A stretch of 64,000 nt of DNA from Lepeophtheirus salmonis (Eukaryota; Arthropoda; Copepoda; Siphonostomatoida; Caligidae), in the NCBI RefSeq assembly GCF_016086655.4, contig NC_052131.2:37201705-37265704 (forward strand). The letters run 5' to 3'. The notes beneath the pieces are model-generated. The model saw only the letters and a list, made by a program, of their open reading frames with translations, had not been told where the DNA came from and searched no databases. A program made the position numbers and the translations under genes. Below, piece after piece: positions 48,701-60,100 of the stretch (positions are counted from its first letter, which is position 1; every line of letters begins with the position of its first letter).

Positions 48701-50641
48701 ATTTTCCATAAAGTGATAGATTGAACATTACTGATGATTGGGCCCCCAGTAGGCTATTTAGTTATAGTGGAGAAAAAGAGAGAGAGATTTATACAAAAAT
48801 GTGGGTGAAATGGAAAGTCTCTGTGTAGGAAGGCATTTGAATATTCATTTGCCATTTTGTGTTGGATCCATTCATTTTAAATAAGCAATATTTAATTCTT
48901 TTTACTTATATCAGTAAGAAGACTATTATTACAATTCATTTTTATTATATATTTGTGTGGTCTGGCATAGCAACAGTCCTCAACTTTCTTTTGATGAAAA
49001 GGCTACGTCTGAATGAAGAAGAGAAAAGCAAGCAGTAGAAGAAACGCGGCAAATGTACTTCTGGTTTCTTTTGTTTTTCTTGTGTGTGTGTGTTTGTTTT
49101 CTCCTCTTTCAAGCCCAACCAGACATATCATATATTTAGACATAATTTGTATAATACAAAACTTTTATTCAAAAGAGAGAGAGATAAATATATCAATTTT
49201 AACGAAATTTAAACCTTCTTGTTTTTTTATCTGTTAGATCAATAACCTCATCTACCCAAATGTGTATAAATAAAATATAATAAAACGATAAATCTATCTG
49301 GATTTATCAAGTAAAAAGTGAAGGGAAAATTTCCAATTTTTATTTTGGATTCTTATTAAAATAGGCTTTCATTCATATAAGCGATATTTTAAATAAATTT
49401 CAATATTTTCCTTCTTTTTTTTTCCTTAAACTAAAAGTAAATATCATCATAGAAAAAGAAGAAAGTACTCTGAACGACTTGTTAACAACATAACAGATCC
49501 CTTGGTATTTGTATGACGTCATCAAATCACGTTAGAAAGCTTTAAACGGTGCAATGAACTTTCTGGATGAAGCGCTCTGTAGTTATATATGTATATAGAG
49601 TCGCTCTCTTGCTCGTAAAGAAAAAAAAAATATCGTAAAAAAATAAAGGAATATAAACGCGGGTATGTATGCATGCATACTTTTTGGGCCTTTTATATGT
49701 ACGTGTTAGTAAGAGGAAGAGTTGCGATTCACGGCATGAAAGCTGTGCAACCAATCAAAGGAAGAAAACAATTGGTTTTTCCCTTAATAATGAATACATA
49801 ACCTATGAATTCCCTTCTGGATGGAAAGCGTTTTGTTGATAAGCAAGTATGATAATTTACCATCATTTCCCAACCATCCTTCATCACTCTTTCTCTCTCA
49901 ATAATTAATGTTCATCTTGCCACTTACTCAGAGTTCTTGTGCTTCGCGAAAGATTAAACAAATAATAAATAAAATATTTGGTAGAGCCCTTAGAGAAAGA
50001 ATTGTGAGAGCCACTTGAGCTTAAATTATTTCTTTTAGGATTAATTCTATTGACGAATTAAAGTCAAGTTTTCACTGTATATTAATATATCTCTGGGTAT
50101 AAAGGTGTTTTATAATTTCAACGTTTGCTAAGGGAAACAAAGTATTTGGGTAACTTTTTATTACATCATCTGAGTCAATCAGAGTTTAATATCATTTGTA
50201 AAGTTGCAATCCACTCTCGACATCGAGGGCACATTTGAAAAAACATAGGGTTGTTAGCCTTCCGTATTTTCCTTGTTACCAACTGTTAAATATTATCGAG
50301 ATAATAGTTAATTATATTGAATTTATTTTGTATAAAAATAAGTATCAATGATAGAGTATAAAATGAAAAGTATCGCATCTAATACCTTTGTTTTTGTCGT
50401 GGATAATACATAACGTCAGCAGATTTATATCATACAACTATCAACTTATGAAACTTAGTCAAAACAGCCCAAAGGAGAATACACTTTTTTTTTGTTTATA
50501 TCAAAAAACGAGTTGAAATTGCCGGTTATTGATATAAGAAACAAAAAAAAGTGTGACTTCATATTATTAACTTTTTGTCAGCTGATATCTTCGCTGAATC
50601 ATTCGTGGATCTTGTCACCTCAATGTATTTAGTTCTCCTTG
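48701..50641. other. AT-rich DNA, no supported gene
   Basis: A 74-codon frame at 49013-49237 starts with a basic stretch and a Val/Leu/Phe segment generated partly by a (GT)n run; I do not trust it as a gene. A TGACGTCA palindrome is at 49514-49521. Confidence 0.4.
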
Positions 50642-51336
50642 TAGGTGCGTCCACAGGATTATATATATATCACTTATTCTTTCTATTTATTTTTAGAGGG
50701 GTCTTGGTTTTTATTAAAATATTTTCTAAAAAAGTTTGGAAAAAATAAATTATTGGAAAACAATTTCAAAAATTAAATTTCAAATATTAATTTTTTTCAA
50801 TAAAATTTAAAACTTAAAATATTTTTGAAAAAATTAAATATTTATGAAGAAAAATTTAAAAAATGAAATTTTATAGATTAAATTTTTATTTTTAAATTGA
50901 ATTATTTAGCAGATTTTCGTTAAGATGTCTCTTTTCTTTTTTCATTTACACATGGTTGGCTTTTTTGTTTGTTTATTTGTACAATGAATAGAAATGATTG
51001 TTAATATTTTATATTAATTAATTAATATTGATTTTATGATGAAATTTCTTTGTGTTTTTTTGGAATCTATAGATATATGAAATTAGTGAACAGAGAATAA
51101 AAAATTGGAAAAAATAAAACATTAAATTTTAAATTTTTCTTTTTAAATCCAAAATTATTGTCAAAAATTAAATTTTTTGAAAAAAATTTCATAAATCTAC
51201 AGCAATTCACAAAAAAAAAAAAAATTGAGAAAAATTTCAACAATGCATGGCTTTTAACGGATAATTAAAATTTAATTTTAATTAGCAAAAACAAAAATTC
51301 ATTTTGGGTGGGGACCCCCTGTGGTGGTCGCCTCTG
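50642..51336 (-). repeat. GGGGCGTC-family repeat copy, reversed
   Basis: The left edge TAGGTGCGTCCACAGGATTA is the reverse of the family 3' end, and the right edge, reversed, begins CAGAGGCGACCACCACAGGG then GGTCCCCACCCAAAATG, the GC-rich leader. The interior is A/T words such as AATTTCAAAAATTAAATTT. The flanking octamers do not match, so the target duplication is lost or the borders are a few bases off. Confidence 0.55.
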
Positions 51337-51389
51337 ATGGTTGAATCATAAATTAAAAAAATGCTCTAGAGTTCTGTAGTTATGATTAG

Positions 51390-51651
51390 TTTGGGAATCA
51401 CTACTTTAATAAAGTTGCTCTTTTTTTTAATTATCTGAATTACCACATTTCAAAATCTTAACCTCAACTCTTGTCAATATTTAGTTGGGTACAAAGTATT
51501 TAATTTTCATTTTGAATATTAAAGGCTGTAATGTTTAATTGCTTCTAATAAAGATTTTTAGACAAAAAAAAATATATATATATATGCCCTCCGAAAAGAA
51601 AATTACAATTCCCTCTTCGGGGAGAAGTCCTCCCTAGGTTGAGAACAACTA
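51390..51651. repeat. Two hAT-type right ends
   Basis: TTTGGGAATCACTA (51390-51403) and TCCCTAGGTTGAGAACAACT (51631-51650) are both close to reversed hAT/Charlie-type tips (TAGTGATTCCCAAA and TAGTTGTTCTCAACCTAGGG). Matching left ends were not found; they may be remnants of two insertions. Confidence 0.35.
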
Positions 51652-52046
51652 CGGTTAGAAAAACACTAACTATCTCTCAATTGATTTTTCAACTTTGATG
51701 TTGATTAATTTTGTCACTTGGACTTTTTTTATATTTCCTATTAAATTTTAACACTGTTAAAATTAACATGGACTTATATTTGCCGTATTTAAATATATAT
51801 ATACTCGTATTATATAGAGGGTGTTCACATGACGTCACAAAAAAGAGATAGCATCATCATGTTGAAATTATGTAGAGATTATATAATTTATATCCCTTTA
51901 ATGTATTGGAACTGTCTTATTCATTCTAAGTTTACATGAAAACGCTCTAATACTGCATAAACTCTGAGTCATCAACTTCTATGTCTGTCTATTAAAAAAT
52001 GATTTCAAATACCGTGATAATTTGATGATATCACACATTCCATATA

Positions 52047-52660
52047 CTGGGGGGTCCATTGAAATCTGAACATTGACTAATTCAATAATGAATGAAGGTT
52101 GAGTGATTGCAATTAAGTCATACTTCGATATATTGACGCATTAATAATTGGTTACAAGACAAAGCAAACCTGAAGCTCTCTAGCTTACGTACAAGTCGAG
52201 AAAACTAATTGCCATTCGCGTACTCCTAGCAGTTGGGCATCTCCAGGACCCCTGATTACCCCGTCAGCAACTCCAGAACGTTGGACTTTACACACCAGAG
52301 ATGGAAGAAATCCATTTTTTCCGTTTGAACTTTTTTTGAACTTTCGATCCCTATGGCTCTGATACCATCCCCCCTCGCAAGGGGGGGTTTACATGGGCTG
52401 CAGTGTATGTCATCCAAACATCAAGGCACTCAAAGCCACTGTGAGCCAGGACTGGTACGACATGACAGATGACTACATCTGCAATGAGTACCATTCTTTC
52501 CACCCCCACCAAGAAGCTATAATTGCTGCTAAGGGCGGCTACATTCATGATTAAAAGAGATCAGACACACAGCTATATTTAATGTTATTTTTGTTGAAAC
52601 TCTAATGTTGAATAATAAATTTTACATTTATAGGCTATCCTACGCAACAACATTTTTGCC
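52047..52660 (+). mobile_element. Mariner-like element remnant, CTGGGTGGTCC family
   Basis: The left arm CTGGGGGGTCCATTGAAATC after TA (52045-52046) matches the arms at 41853, 57097 and 60766. Around 52180-52230 the plus strand gives REKLIAI-type helix sequence in pieces. At about 52420-52552 one frame reads IKALKATVSQDWYDMTDDYI, then a tail EAIIAAKGGYIHD and a stop, the typical transposase C-terminus. The catalytic core is deleted and the right arm is absent. The overlapping minus-strand frame at 52351-52548 is a shadow. Confidence 0.65.
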
Positions 52661-54439
52661 CACCGACTGAAACCCACATTTATTATTGTTAGTAAAGACG
52701 TAGAACACGAAAATGAGTATTAAAACTTTCAACAAGCATAGAGGCCTTTTTTGAAAATTACGTTTTTAGAGTATCATTTCGATTCAGAGCCATTTTTGGA
52801 CGTGATAGAAGCCTATGGATTTCAATAAATGATCAAATCAATCGATAAAAAAATAAAAAAACAATGCAACATTTACAAGATTAATGATTTATTTTGTTAT
52901 TAAGATTACAATTCCTTAAAAGTATGTATAATCATTTTAAAAGGTCAAGAAAAATGGAGGATTTTATTTGGAAGCTAATATTTTTATTTTTTAATTCCTT
53001 AGTGCTTAAATTAAAAAATAAACCTTACGTTAGAACTTAAAATGATTAGACGTCCTCGAAAAGTCGATTTTGATTGATTGTTTTTAGTTTCGCTCTTAAT
53101 TTTCGTATGGAGTATTTAAGTAATAAATAATATAAGGTTGCGTGAAAAATGTTCCGAAATATAAGATGATTCCATCAGTTATTTACCCCAATTCAAGACT
53201 ATTTAAAGTTTTAGAGGCCCTTTTCGTGTTTCACGACTTAAATTACAATAATAAGTGTGGTTTTCAGCCGGCAGGCGTTCCATATAAGCATTTGCTTTTA
53301 TATTTAAGAGAGAAATTAATTAGTTTTTCTTATTTTTTACTCATTTTAATAGGCAGGCAGTTTTTAAATTTCTCTCTTTTGCTAACAAAGTTTTTAGGTT
53401 TTTTGTTAGAGAGTCGCATTTTTCAAAGTGTTTCTTCTCTCTTATTCGATAGACATTTGTTCATATGAGCTCTATGATTTTATGTAGAATAATAGGAGAC
53501 ACAGAGAATAGGAAACTATAAAAACGATGTTAAGAGTTGAATTTGTCAACAGGTGCTTGCTTGGCTTCCTTATGCAGTATTACTTTGTAAGCATTGGTCA
53601 TTTGAAAGGGGGATCTTCTTTTGTGTGATACTTTGACGTGTAATGAGGTATGGCAAATGTGAGAAAAAATATGTGGAGACCATTAGCTGTTTTATGTGCC
53701 AATTGTGATCCGTATAATATTCATATTTTATTAGTATAAGAGGGGATGGACCCTTGCAACAAAGAGGGGCAGTGAAGCGGGAATTTGTAACAAGAGAAAT
53801 TATTTTAAAAGAATATTGTCAATAAGTTTATTGGTTTTTTTTTTGTTATTTTTTCATAATCAATAAAAGGGGAGTTTTATGTGAATTTTTATATTCGATA
53901 ATGATAAGAAAATCCGGAGGAGGATCTGAACCTTAGGATTAATCTACAAAATTGTGTAAAGTTCATTCAATATTTTCCCCCATAAATCTTTATGTACAGG
54001 AAGGAAAATTATATTATAAATGAAATGAAAGCACCATAAATTTAGCAAACAAAAAACACACTATATCCATGGATAATGGCACACAAATCCTAAACTTTTA
54101 CTTAGTAACATAAGTAGAAATTGAGTTTTTCAACTCTTTTTTTTTTATTTTTTTTTTTTTTTCACATATATTTTTTTCATCATACAGGGATATATATTAA
54201 TGTTTGTTTTCTTTTTTTCATTTCATCCTTCCTTTAATCAAATTACCTATAGTAATTTATCTGTCATAGCAATATAATTCATTATATATGTAGTGAAAGT
54301 AATTATTAGGTACAAACATACCAATATATGTACGCCGGTCAACCCCATTGACCTTTGAACCCAGACAGATAGATTTCCAAAATTCATTTTCATAGGTTGT
54401 TAGACTTGGGTTAGTTACAAAGGAATTCCGAAAACCCGG
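52661..54439. other. AT-rich DNA with one long unrecognised frame
   Basis: The frame at 53142-53468 (108 codons from a GTG, with a later ATG near 53166) is rich in Leu, Phe, Ile and Ser. It contains several hydrophobic runs but no motif I recognise. It may be a decayed element or chance; it is not listed as a gene. Confidence 0.35.
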
Positions 54440-54524
54440 CAAAAAGACTGTAATCAAAATCTCCTCCCGTTTCTGAGGTCGATTCGAGGCAGTGATTGAC
54501 GCCAAAGGCGGTGCTATTGAATGA
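54440..54524 (+). pseudogene. Transposase C-terminal fragment
   Basis: One frame reads VIKISSRF, a stop, then GRFEAVIDAKGGAIE and a stop at 54522-54524. The phrase F-E-A-V-I-D-A-K-G-G-x-I-E is the characteristic tail of many mariner-like transposases. Only this end of the gene is recognisable; the overlapping minus-strand frames at 54257-54617 are its shadows. Confidence 0.55.
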
Positions 54525-55689
54525 TAATATTATTTTTTCATGAGCACATGTACTACTGATTACTTTATTTTTATATTTTCTCTCCTCGAGAATGATAAAA
54601 TAAAATAATAATAACATCTGTGTAAAAGAAAAACTACTCTTCTGATTGCCAACAAAAACACAATTTCACATGCGTTAAGGTAATATTTTCTGCAGTTCTA
54701 TGTGTATTGGTAATGATGATGACTTTACACAAAGTGAATGAACTGAATGAAGAATAATGAACTGTTAAACAATTTATTCAACAGAATTTTATACTACGAT
54801 TAAATCTTTTTTTTTTTTCATATCCACCGATTTATTGTGTTCACCAAAGATGGTTCGATCCTGGGTAGCATCCAATTCTTAGAAGAAATTGTTAATTTAT
54901 TTATTTGTCTGTTTCTTGCTTTTTAAAGTTCTTTGCAAGAGATCATGTATGGTCATGAATGAGTTATTGACCTTTAATGAAGGATACTTCATGCTAATTT
55001 TATCACTTCTTGATAAGTGTGTATGTGTATGCCTAGATACTATGTATAGTACTTAGAATATATGCATATATACTTTTAATGAGTTTTTCTCACAAACACT
55101 CTCTCTAAATACAACAAACATTGTTGATTCTCTATATACTGATTTGTTTTTGTGTCATTATTTCTTGTTTTTCCATATTATTAAAGTCTCTTGGGATGGA
55201 AAATAAGAAAGAAAAAACAAAAACATATACATATCGAGTATATATAAACTTAAATTCTAATATAATAAGTTTATAATCGAAATTTTATGTACATTATTTG
55301 AATTCAAATAAAGTTATTTTTTCTGGCCCTCTCTGCAAACAACCATTAATTTTCCTACATATTCGTAGAAACGGACACATTAAACCCCTTCAACAATCCA
55401 GATCATCTTTTGACAATAAAATATATGCAATTTGTCAATAGAAAAGTAAGCATCAATGATTTTTCTCAAATTTAAGTTTGCATTACATTTATATTGTATG
55501 ATGAATAATTATTGTCAACTTTTATCAACAAATTATTCTAATGAATTCCTCGGAAGTCTAACAAATTGTACTTAGAGTAACAAAAACTCATTGTCGCAAT
55601 AAAAGAGTTACAAAATAATATATTCGAATTGATAGACCACATCGGCGTCAAATAAAGTCACACAAATCAAATGACGGTTTAATGCCATA
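54525..55689. other. AT-rich DNA, no supported gene
   Basis: A tRNA-like B-box word (GGTTCGATCC at 54851-54860) occurs, but no cloverleaf can be drawn around it. No coding sequence is supported. Confidence 0.45.
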
Positions 55690-56549
55690 CGAGGGTTGTG
55701 ATAAAAGTACGTCCAAAGTCCAAGAGATGGATTACTGGGTTGTATCGAGGTTATATTTAGTTATTAGCATCTCTTGGAAGAACGCTCACCAACTTTTACC
55801 CACTTCACTCAATTTCTTTCATTATGGCATTCGTTTGAATCGAATAAGTGGAATTTAGTTTTTTTGGCGTAGATTCCCCATTAATAAACCATTTTTTCCA
55901 TAGTTGTTTAATTTCAATAGTGTAGTGATGTGGCCATATTTCATTCAGTGTGACAAAACGACGCTTAAAGGCCTTGCGGGGGTTTCGTCTGGAACAGCTG
56001 AAAACCATGCTTGCAACACTTTACACGATTTCGTTTTTGGTCAAGCGTGAACCATCGCGACACCCATCTTGCAAATAGCTTTGTCATGTCCAAATGTTGT
56101 GTGTCACGCACATTCACTCTTCTGTCATCCATCACCATATCTTGGTTTTTATCAATGATAGCTGAAGTAATAACGTCAACAGGACGTACAGAACGTTCAA
56201 CGTCACTTGTGCCCATATGGTCACTCTGAAAATTTTGAAACAGTTTATAAACTGTTCTGATCGAAAGTGAAGAGCCCCCACAATTATATCAAGTCTTTTT
56301 TTTAATCTCTTGAGGCCTTTTGCCTATCATTGAGTAATATTTAATCAACAGCCTAAATGATTTTTCGTCCACGTTTTGAAAATCGCTCCACTTCCTCATT
56401 CAAACGAATGTCAAAGAGAAATAAATAGATCGATTTTGCTGAAAGTTGGTGTGTGTTCTCCCAAGGGATGCTACTAACTAAACATAACATCCATACGCCC
56501 AGTAGTGTCATCTCTCGGACATTTGCACATACTTTTCAAACGACCCTCC
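55690..56549 (-). mobile_element. Mariner element with unusually long inverted repeats
   Basis: The left end CGAGGGTTGTGATAAAAGTA and the reversed right end GGAGGGTCGTTTGAAAAGTA start inverted repeats that stay alignable for about 110 bp (through AGCATCTCTTGG and CACCAACTTT). Both are flanked by TA (55688-55689, 56550-56551). The minus strand encodes transposase pieces, listed separately. At 860 bp the element has lost its last third. Confidence 0.8.
55800..56400 (-). pseudogene. Mariner transposase, 5' two-thirds, frameshifted
   Basis: Reading leftwards, a first segment (about 56375-56300) gives DEKSFRLLIKYYSMIGKRPQ, the first helix-turn-helix. After two shifts, 56216-55965 gives SVRPVDVITSAIIDKNQDMV, then MDDRRVNVRD and LARWVSRWFTLDQKRNRV-like sequence (LFARWVSRWFTLDQKRNR), the second helix-turn-helix and the WVPR/L-T-x-x-Q-K linker of mariner proteins. 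Another shift leads to 55965-55860, RRFVTLNEIWPHHYTIEIKQ, the block that should hold the first catalytic Asp (VTxDE): here Asp is Asn. The second and third catalytic blocks are deleted. Frameshifts, the catalytic substitution and the deletion make it dead. Confidence 0.8.
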
Positions 56550-56551
56550 TA

Positions 56552-57096
56552 TGTATAATGTAAGAAACATATTGGGCATTTCTGCTTTTCTTGAATTCTG
56601 TTCAAGATTGTTTTTGTGTTGATTTATGAGACATATTATTTTAAATAATAAAAATCCACAAAAGAGAACAAATATTTAATCACAAAACTCCTCCAGTACT
56701 AGAAATATATTGTTAGCTTTCATTAAAAATTATTTAAAGTTATTTTTACATATTTTTGATGAAAAAACCAACTGTTGAACGCCTCATGTTGACATTATCA
56801 TCCATATTTTAATTTATGCTCTGAATTTTTGTTTTATTTACAATACTCCAGACGTACAGAGACTGTTTCCAAGTGGATATTATATTATATGCAAATTGTG
56901 ACTTTTATTTTTGTTATTATTGAGAGGGAAGTCATCATATATTTATTCATCCAAGTCAATGATCTATTAGGGCACATATATTATCAAAAAAAAAAAAATT
57001 CTGATCCCTTGGATTTAAATTGAATTCTTCATCCATTTGGATTTTGATCTTCCTTTTCAAATCATTATTTTTTATAGACTATGAACTATACATATA
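56552..57096. other. AT-rich DNA, no supported gene
   Basis: Nothing is recognised. The 64-codon frame at 56829-57023 is hydrophobic by base composition. Confidence 0.45.
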
Positions 57097-57690
57097 CTGG
57101 GTGGTCCATTAAAATCAGAACACTTCAAATTTTAAACTTTCAAAAGATATGATTTATTAATGAACAATATAATTTCGTCAAAATTTATACCATAAACACA
57201 TGTGTGTCTAAGATCTCTTAATCATTAATGTAGCCGCCCTTAGCGGTAATGATGGATTGTTGGTCGTGGCGGAAGGCCCCTCACCGGCTGGGGATTGAAG
57301 TCATCTGTCATGCGTCCCAGTACTGGCTGACAGTGGCTTTGAGGCCTCGGTGTTTAGATGACGAACACTGCAGTCCTTCCCTTTGACATATATCCAAAAG
57401 GTGTAGTCAAGTTAGCATCAGGGCTGTAGGGGGGCCTTAGTGTCAAAAAAGAGTTCAAAAGACTTATTCAAAAGAATTTTGCAACGGAGGAGATGGTTTT
57501 TTTCATTTGTGGGATCAAAAATGGCCTCTCCACCCTCACTAGGCTCAATCACCCCACTTTTTTTAAATAACTCTCAGTACAGTCTGGTGTGGGCCCTTAT
57601 GGACTTGAGGGGACTGGCTGTTTTCTTTCACTACCCCGGTCCCAGTTTGTATTGGGCTTTATACGGGACTTAAAATGCTCCTGTCCCGGT
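57097..57690 (-). mobile_element. Truncated mariner-like element, CTGGGTGGTCC family
   Basis: It starts after TA (57095-57096) with CTGGGTGGTCCATTAAAATC. The minus strand gives PPYSPDANLTTPFGYM near 57430-57380, a diverged form of the PxSPDLNPLD block. It runs nearly parallel to the copy at 60766 (shared words include AACGGAGGAGATGG/AACGGAAGCGATGG and GTACAGTCTGGTGTG) until about 57640, where similarity ends. The far inverted repeat is missing. Confidence 0.65.
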
Positions 57691-57918
57691 TATTGGTCCT
57701 TGAAATATATTCCAAATTTTAAGACACACTCTATTATTTTCTCTAAAAATGTATTGTAAAGAATTTTAATTTCCCAATATAATTAGTTTATTAAAACTTT
57801 AAGTATATATCATATTAAATAAAAGTTTGTCATTATTCTTAATTAAAGTCTAATTAGATATTTATTTTTAAAAAAAGTGGAGATTCATAAATAATGATGT
57901 CAGTAGTAGATATCTACG

Positions 57919-58131
57919 ATGATGTTATTTAGCAAAGATTATTCTGCGGGACAGATTTTGTGTCCGATTCGGACGGAGCTTAAAGGTTTAGAATCGAACG
58001 TCAAAATTACAAAACTACGTCTTAGATATAATGGGATTCTGCATGTTTCCATAGGGCCTTTTGATAATAGAATTATTTTCACACGGAGAGTTAACGACAT
58101 TCCATTAAAGGAATGTATTTCTATATACTAG
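57919..58131 (+). CDS. Unrecognised ORF, 70 codons
   Basis: The frame starts ATGATG at 57919 and ends at the stop 58129-58131. It encodes a balanced, fairly natural-looking peptide: MMLFSKDYSAGQILCPIRTE, then an alternating Lys/Leu/Arg section (VKITKLRLRYNGILHVSIG) and a charged end (RRVNDIPLKEC). There is no signal peptide or membrane segment. A second small frame follows in another phase at 58140-58260. No family is recognised; it could be an exon, a piece of a retroelement or chance. It lies between two mobile elements. Confidence 0.25.
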   Translation: MMLFSKDYSAGQILCPIRTELKGLESNVKITKLRLRYNGILHVSIGPFDNRIIFTRRVNDIPLKECISIY

Positions 58132-58554
58132 GTAGTATTATGATGAAGGTAGAGATTAGGAGACGGCTTAGAGTTCCCTCAAGGAATGACAAATTCCATT
58201 GTCCAAAAGCCGGGCAGACATTTATGTATGAATTGTATATATACATATATTCTCCGTAACTCCTGGAACGAATCCTGAACACACACCTGTACCATTTCAA
58301 TTCATTGTTGTTCTCATGTGTAACATGCCAAGAAATTTCTTTTCTTTAGAAAACAAGAACCCAGGAGGAGGGTGGATCTTTTACGATCCATGAGGATTTC
58401 CGGAGCACAAAATTTTGATTTAAGGAATAATTATTATTATTCACATTCCATTGTATTTCAAAAAATACGTTATATGTATTTGTCAAGGGGTTGACCTTTA
58501 CATGGGAAGGTGTCGTTTAATTGAATTTTCTGCTTGGTGCATTAAGAATATTAG

Positions 58555-59150
58555 GGGCGTTCTCGGGGGTGGCTGGAAGGGCTGTAGTCTCCCACCCCCT
58601 ACCCCAAAAAAAAAAAATTAAAAAAATGAAATCAATTATCTGTGGTTAGTGTTAAAATTTGAAATTTTAATTTTTGAAATTTTTTGAGAACAGCAATGGA
58701 TTTTTGAAATTAAATTATTTTGAATTTCTGTGAAGTTATGTTTTTTTTTTTTTTAAATATTTGAAATTTCATTTTTTCAAAAAAATTAATTCTTTGTTTA
58801 AAACCGTAGTTTTACTCATGTAAAACTCATGTTTGAGAGCAGCTATGGATTTTTGAAATTAACTTATTTTGAATTTCTTTAGATTTTAGAAATTAACTTT
58901 TTTCTAAATTTCTGTGAATTTTAGAAATTAACTTTTTTCTAAATTTCTGGCAATTTTTGTGATTAATTTCTTTCTAAATTTCTGTAGATTTTTGAAATTA
59001 AATTTTTTGAATTTCTGTAGATTTTTGCAATACTTAAAAAAAATATATATTTGAAATTTCATTTTTTAAATTTTTGTTTCCAAAAAAAATTATATTTTTT
59101 GTTTAAAGCCGTAGATTTTTGAATTTTTTAAAAAAAAAAATTTAATACTT
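58555..59150 (+). repeat. GGGGCGTC-family repeat copy
   Basis: It begins GGGGCGTTCTCGGGGGTGGC then TGGAAGGGCTGTAGTCTCCC. The body contains four near-tandem units of about 35-40 bp around 58850-59020, each with AATTAA(C/A)TT followed by TTTCTAAATTTCTGTGAATT-type sequence. The 3' end is not identifiable. Confidence 0.6.
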
Positions 59151-60100
59151 TGTCATTTTTGTGTTGCATTCTAGTTTTACTCGAACTTGGTAGAGCTCAA
59201 CTTTCGTAGAGTCATCAATTTTCCACAAATTTCTCGAACTCGTTTAACTTTACTATAACTTGAATAATCTTACTTCAAAACATTCGATAAATTATTTTTA
59301 ATACATTTCTTTTATCACTTAAAATGACTCAGAAAAAACTAAACAAAATCATTTTTTTTAAAAGAACATTGGTTAGATTAAAAAGGAGGTCAATTAATGT
59401 CAAAATCCCAAACTATACCGAATTTGCAAGTTTTTACTCGAATCTAAAACTATTATAAATTGAGTAATTGAGCATATATGTACGACGATATTGATTGGCA
59501 ATCAATGCAATATACGCCATTCCTTTGGTCTCCGTAAAATTATTATGTGTATTAATTGCTAGTCAACTCATGAGGATATTTTTTTCATCTCTGGGAAATG
59601 TGTAACCCTGGTATTTTTATCTTGTGGTCACTTTTCAAACATTACATTTGGTAATTTTAAATTTTTTGAATACCTCTAAATATATTTCGTTAATAAGCAG
59701 AAAATTGAGGGAAAAAGGAAAACAATTAAAATAATAACTATTATTTAAAAGAAATAACAGCCAAACACCCACTCAATTTGTATATGTATATTGTATACAA
59801 TTTGCAACTTGTATAAGAAAATTGTACAAATTGCTTTATTTAATAACTACATGAGTCATTTTGATTACCAATTTGATTTGATATTGAAATATGAAAATTA
59901 ATTATTTATTATGTATAAACATGAAATATAACTACGGGCATTTAATCAATTAACAATTGATAAGTTGATATCTGTTTTTAAATACTTTTTTGAATAAAAA
60001 TATGCAGAGTGGGTGGGTACCTAAAATTTGCAGGAGCTTTTAATTACCAAGGTTGGACCATCATGTAATAGGGCACGCTAAAAAATTCAATCGGATTTAT
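59151..60100. other. AT-rich DNA, no supported gene
   Basis: No feature is supported. Confidence 0.45.

Noticed and set aside
49013..49237. 74-codon frame with basic start and hydrophobic run
   Set aside because: The hydrophobic part derives from a (GT)n microsatellite and T-runs; no other support.
53142..53468. 108-codon frame
   Set aside because: Starts at GTG, composition-driven Leu/Phe/Ile runs, no motif; not enough to call a gene.
54851..54860. B-box-like GGTTCGATCC suggesting a tRNA gene
   Set aside because: The T-stem does not pair and no A-box, acceptor stem or anticodon arm can be placed.
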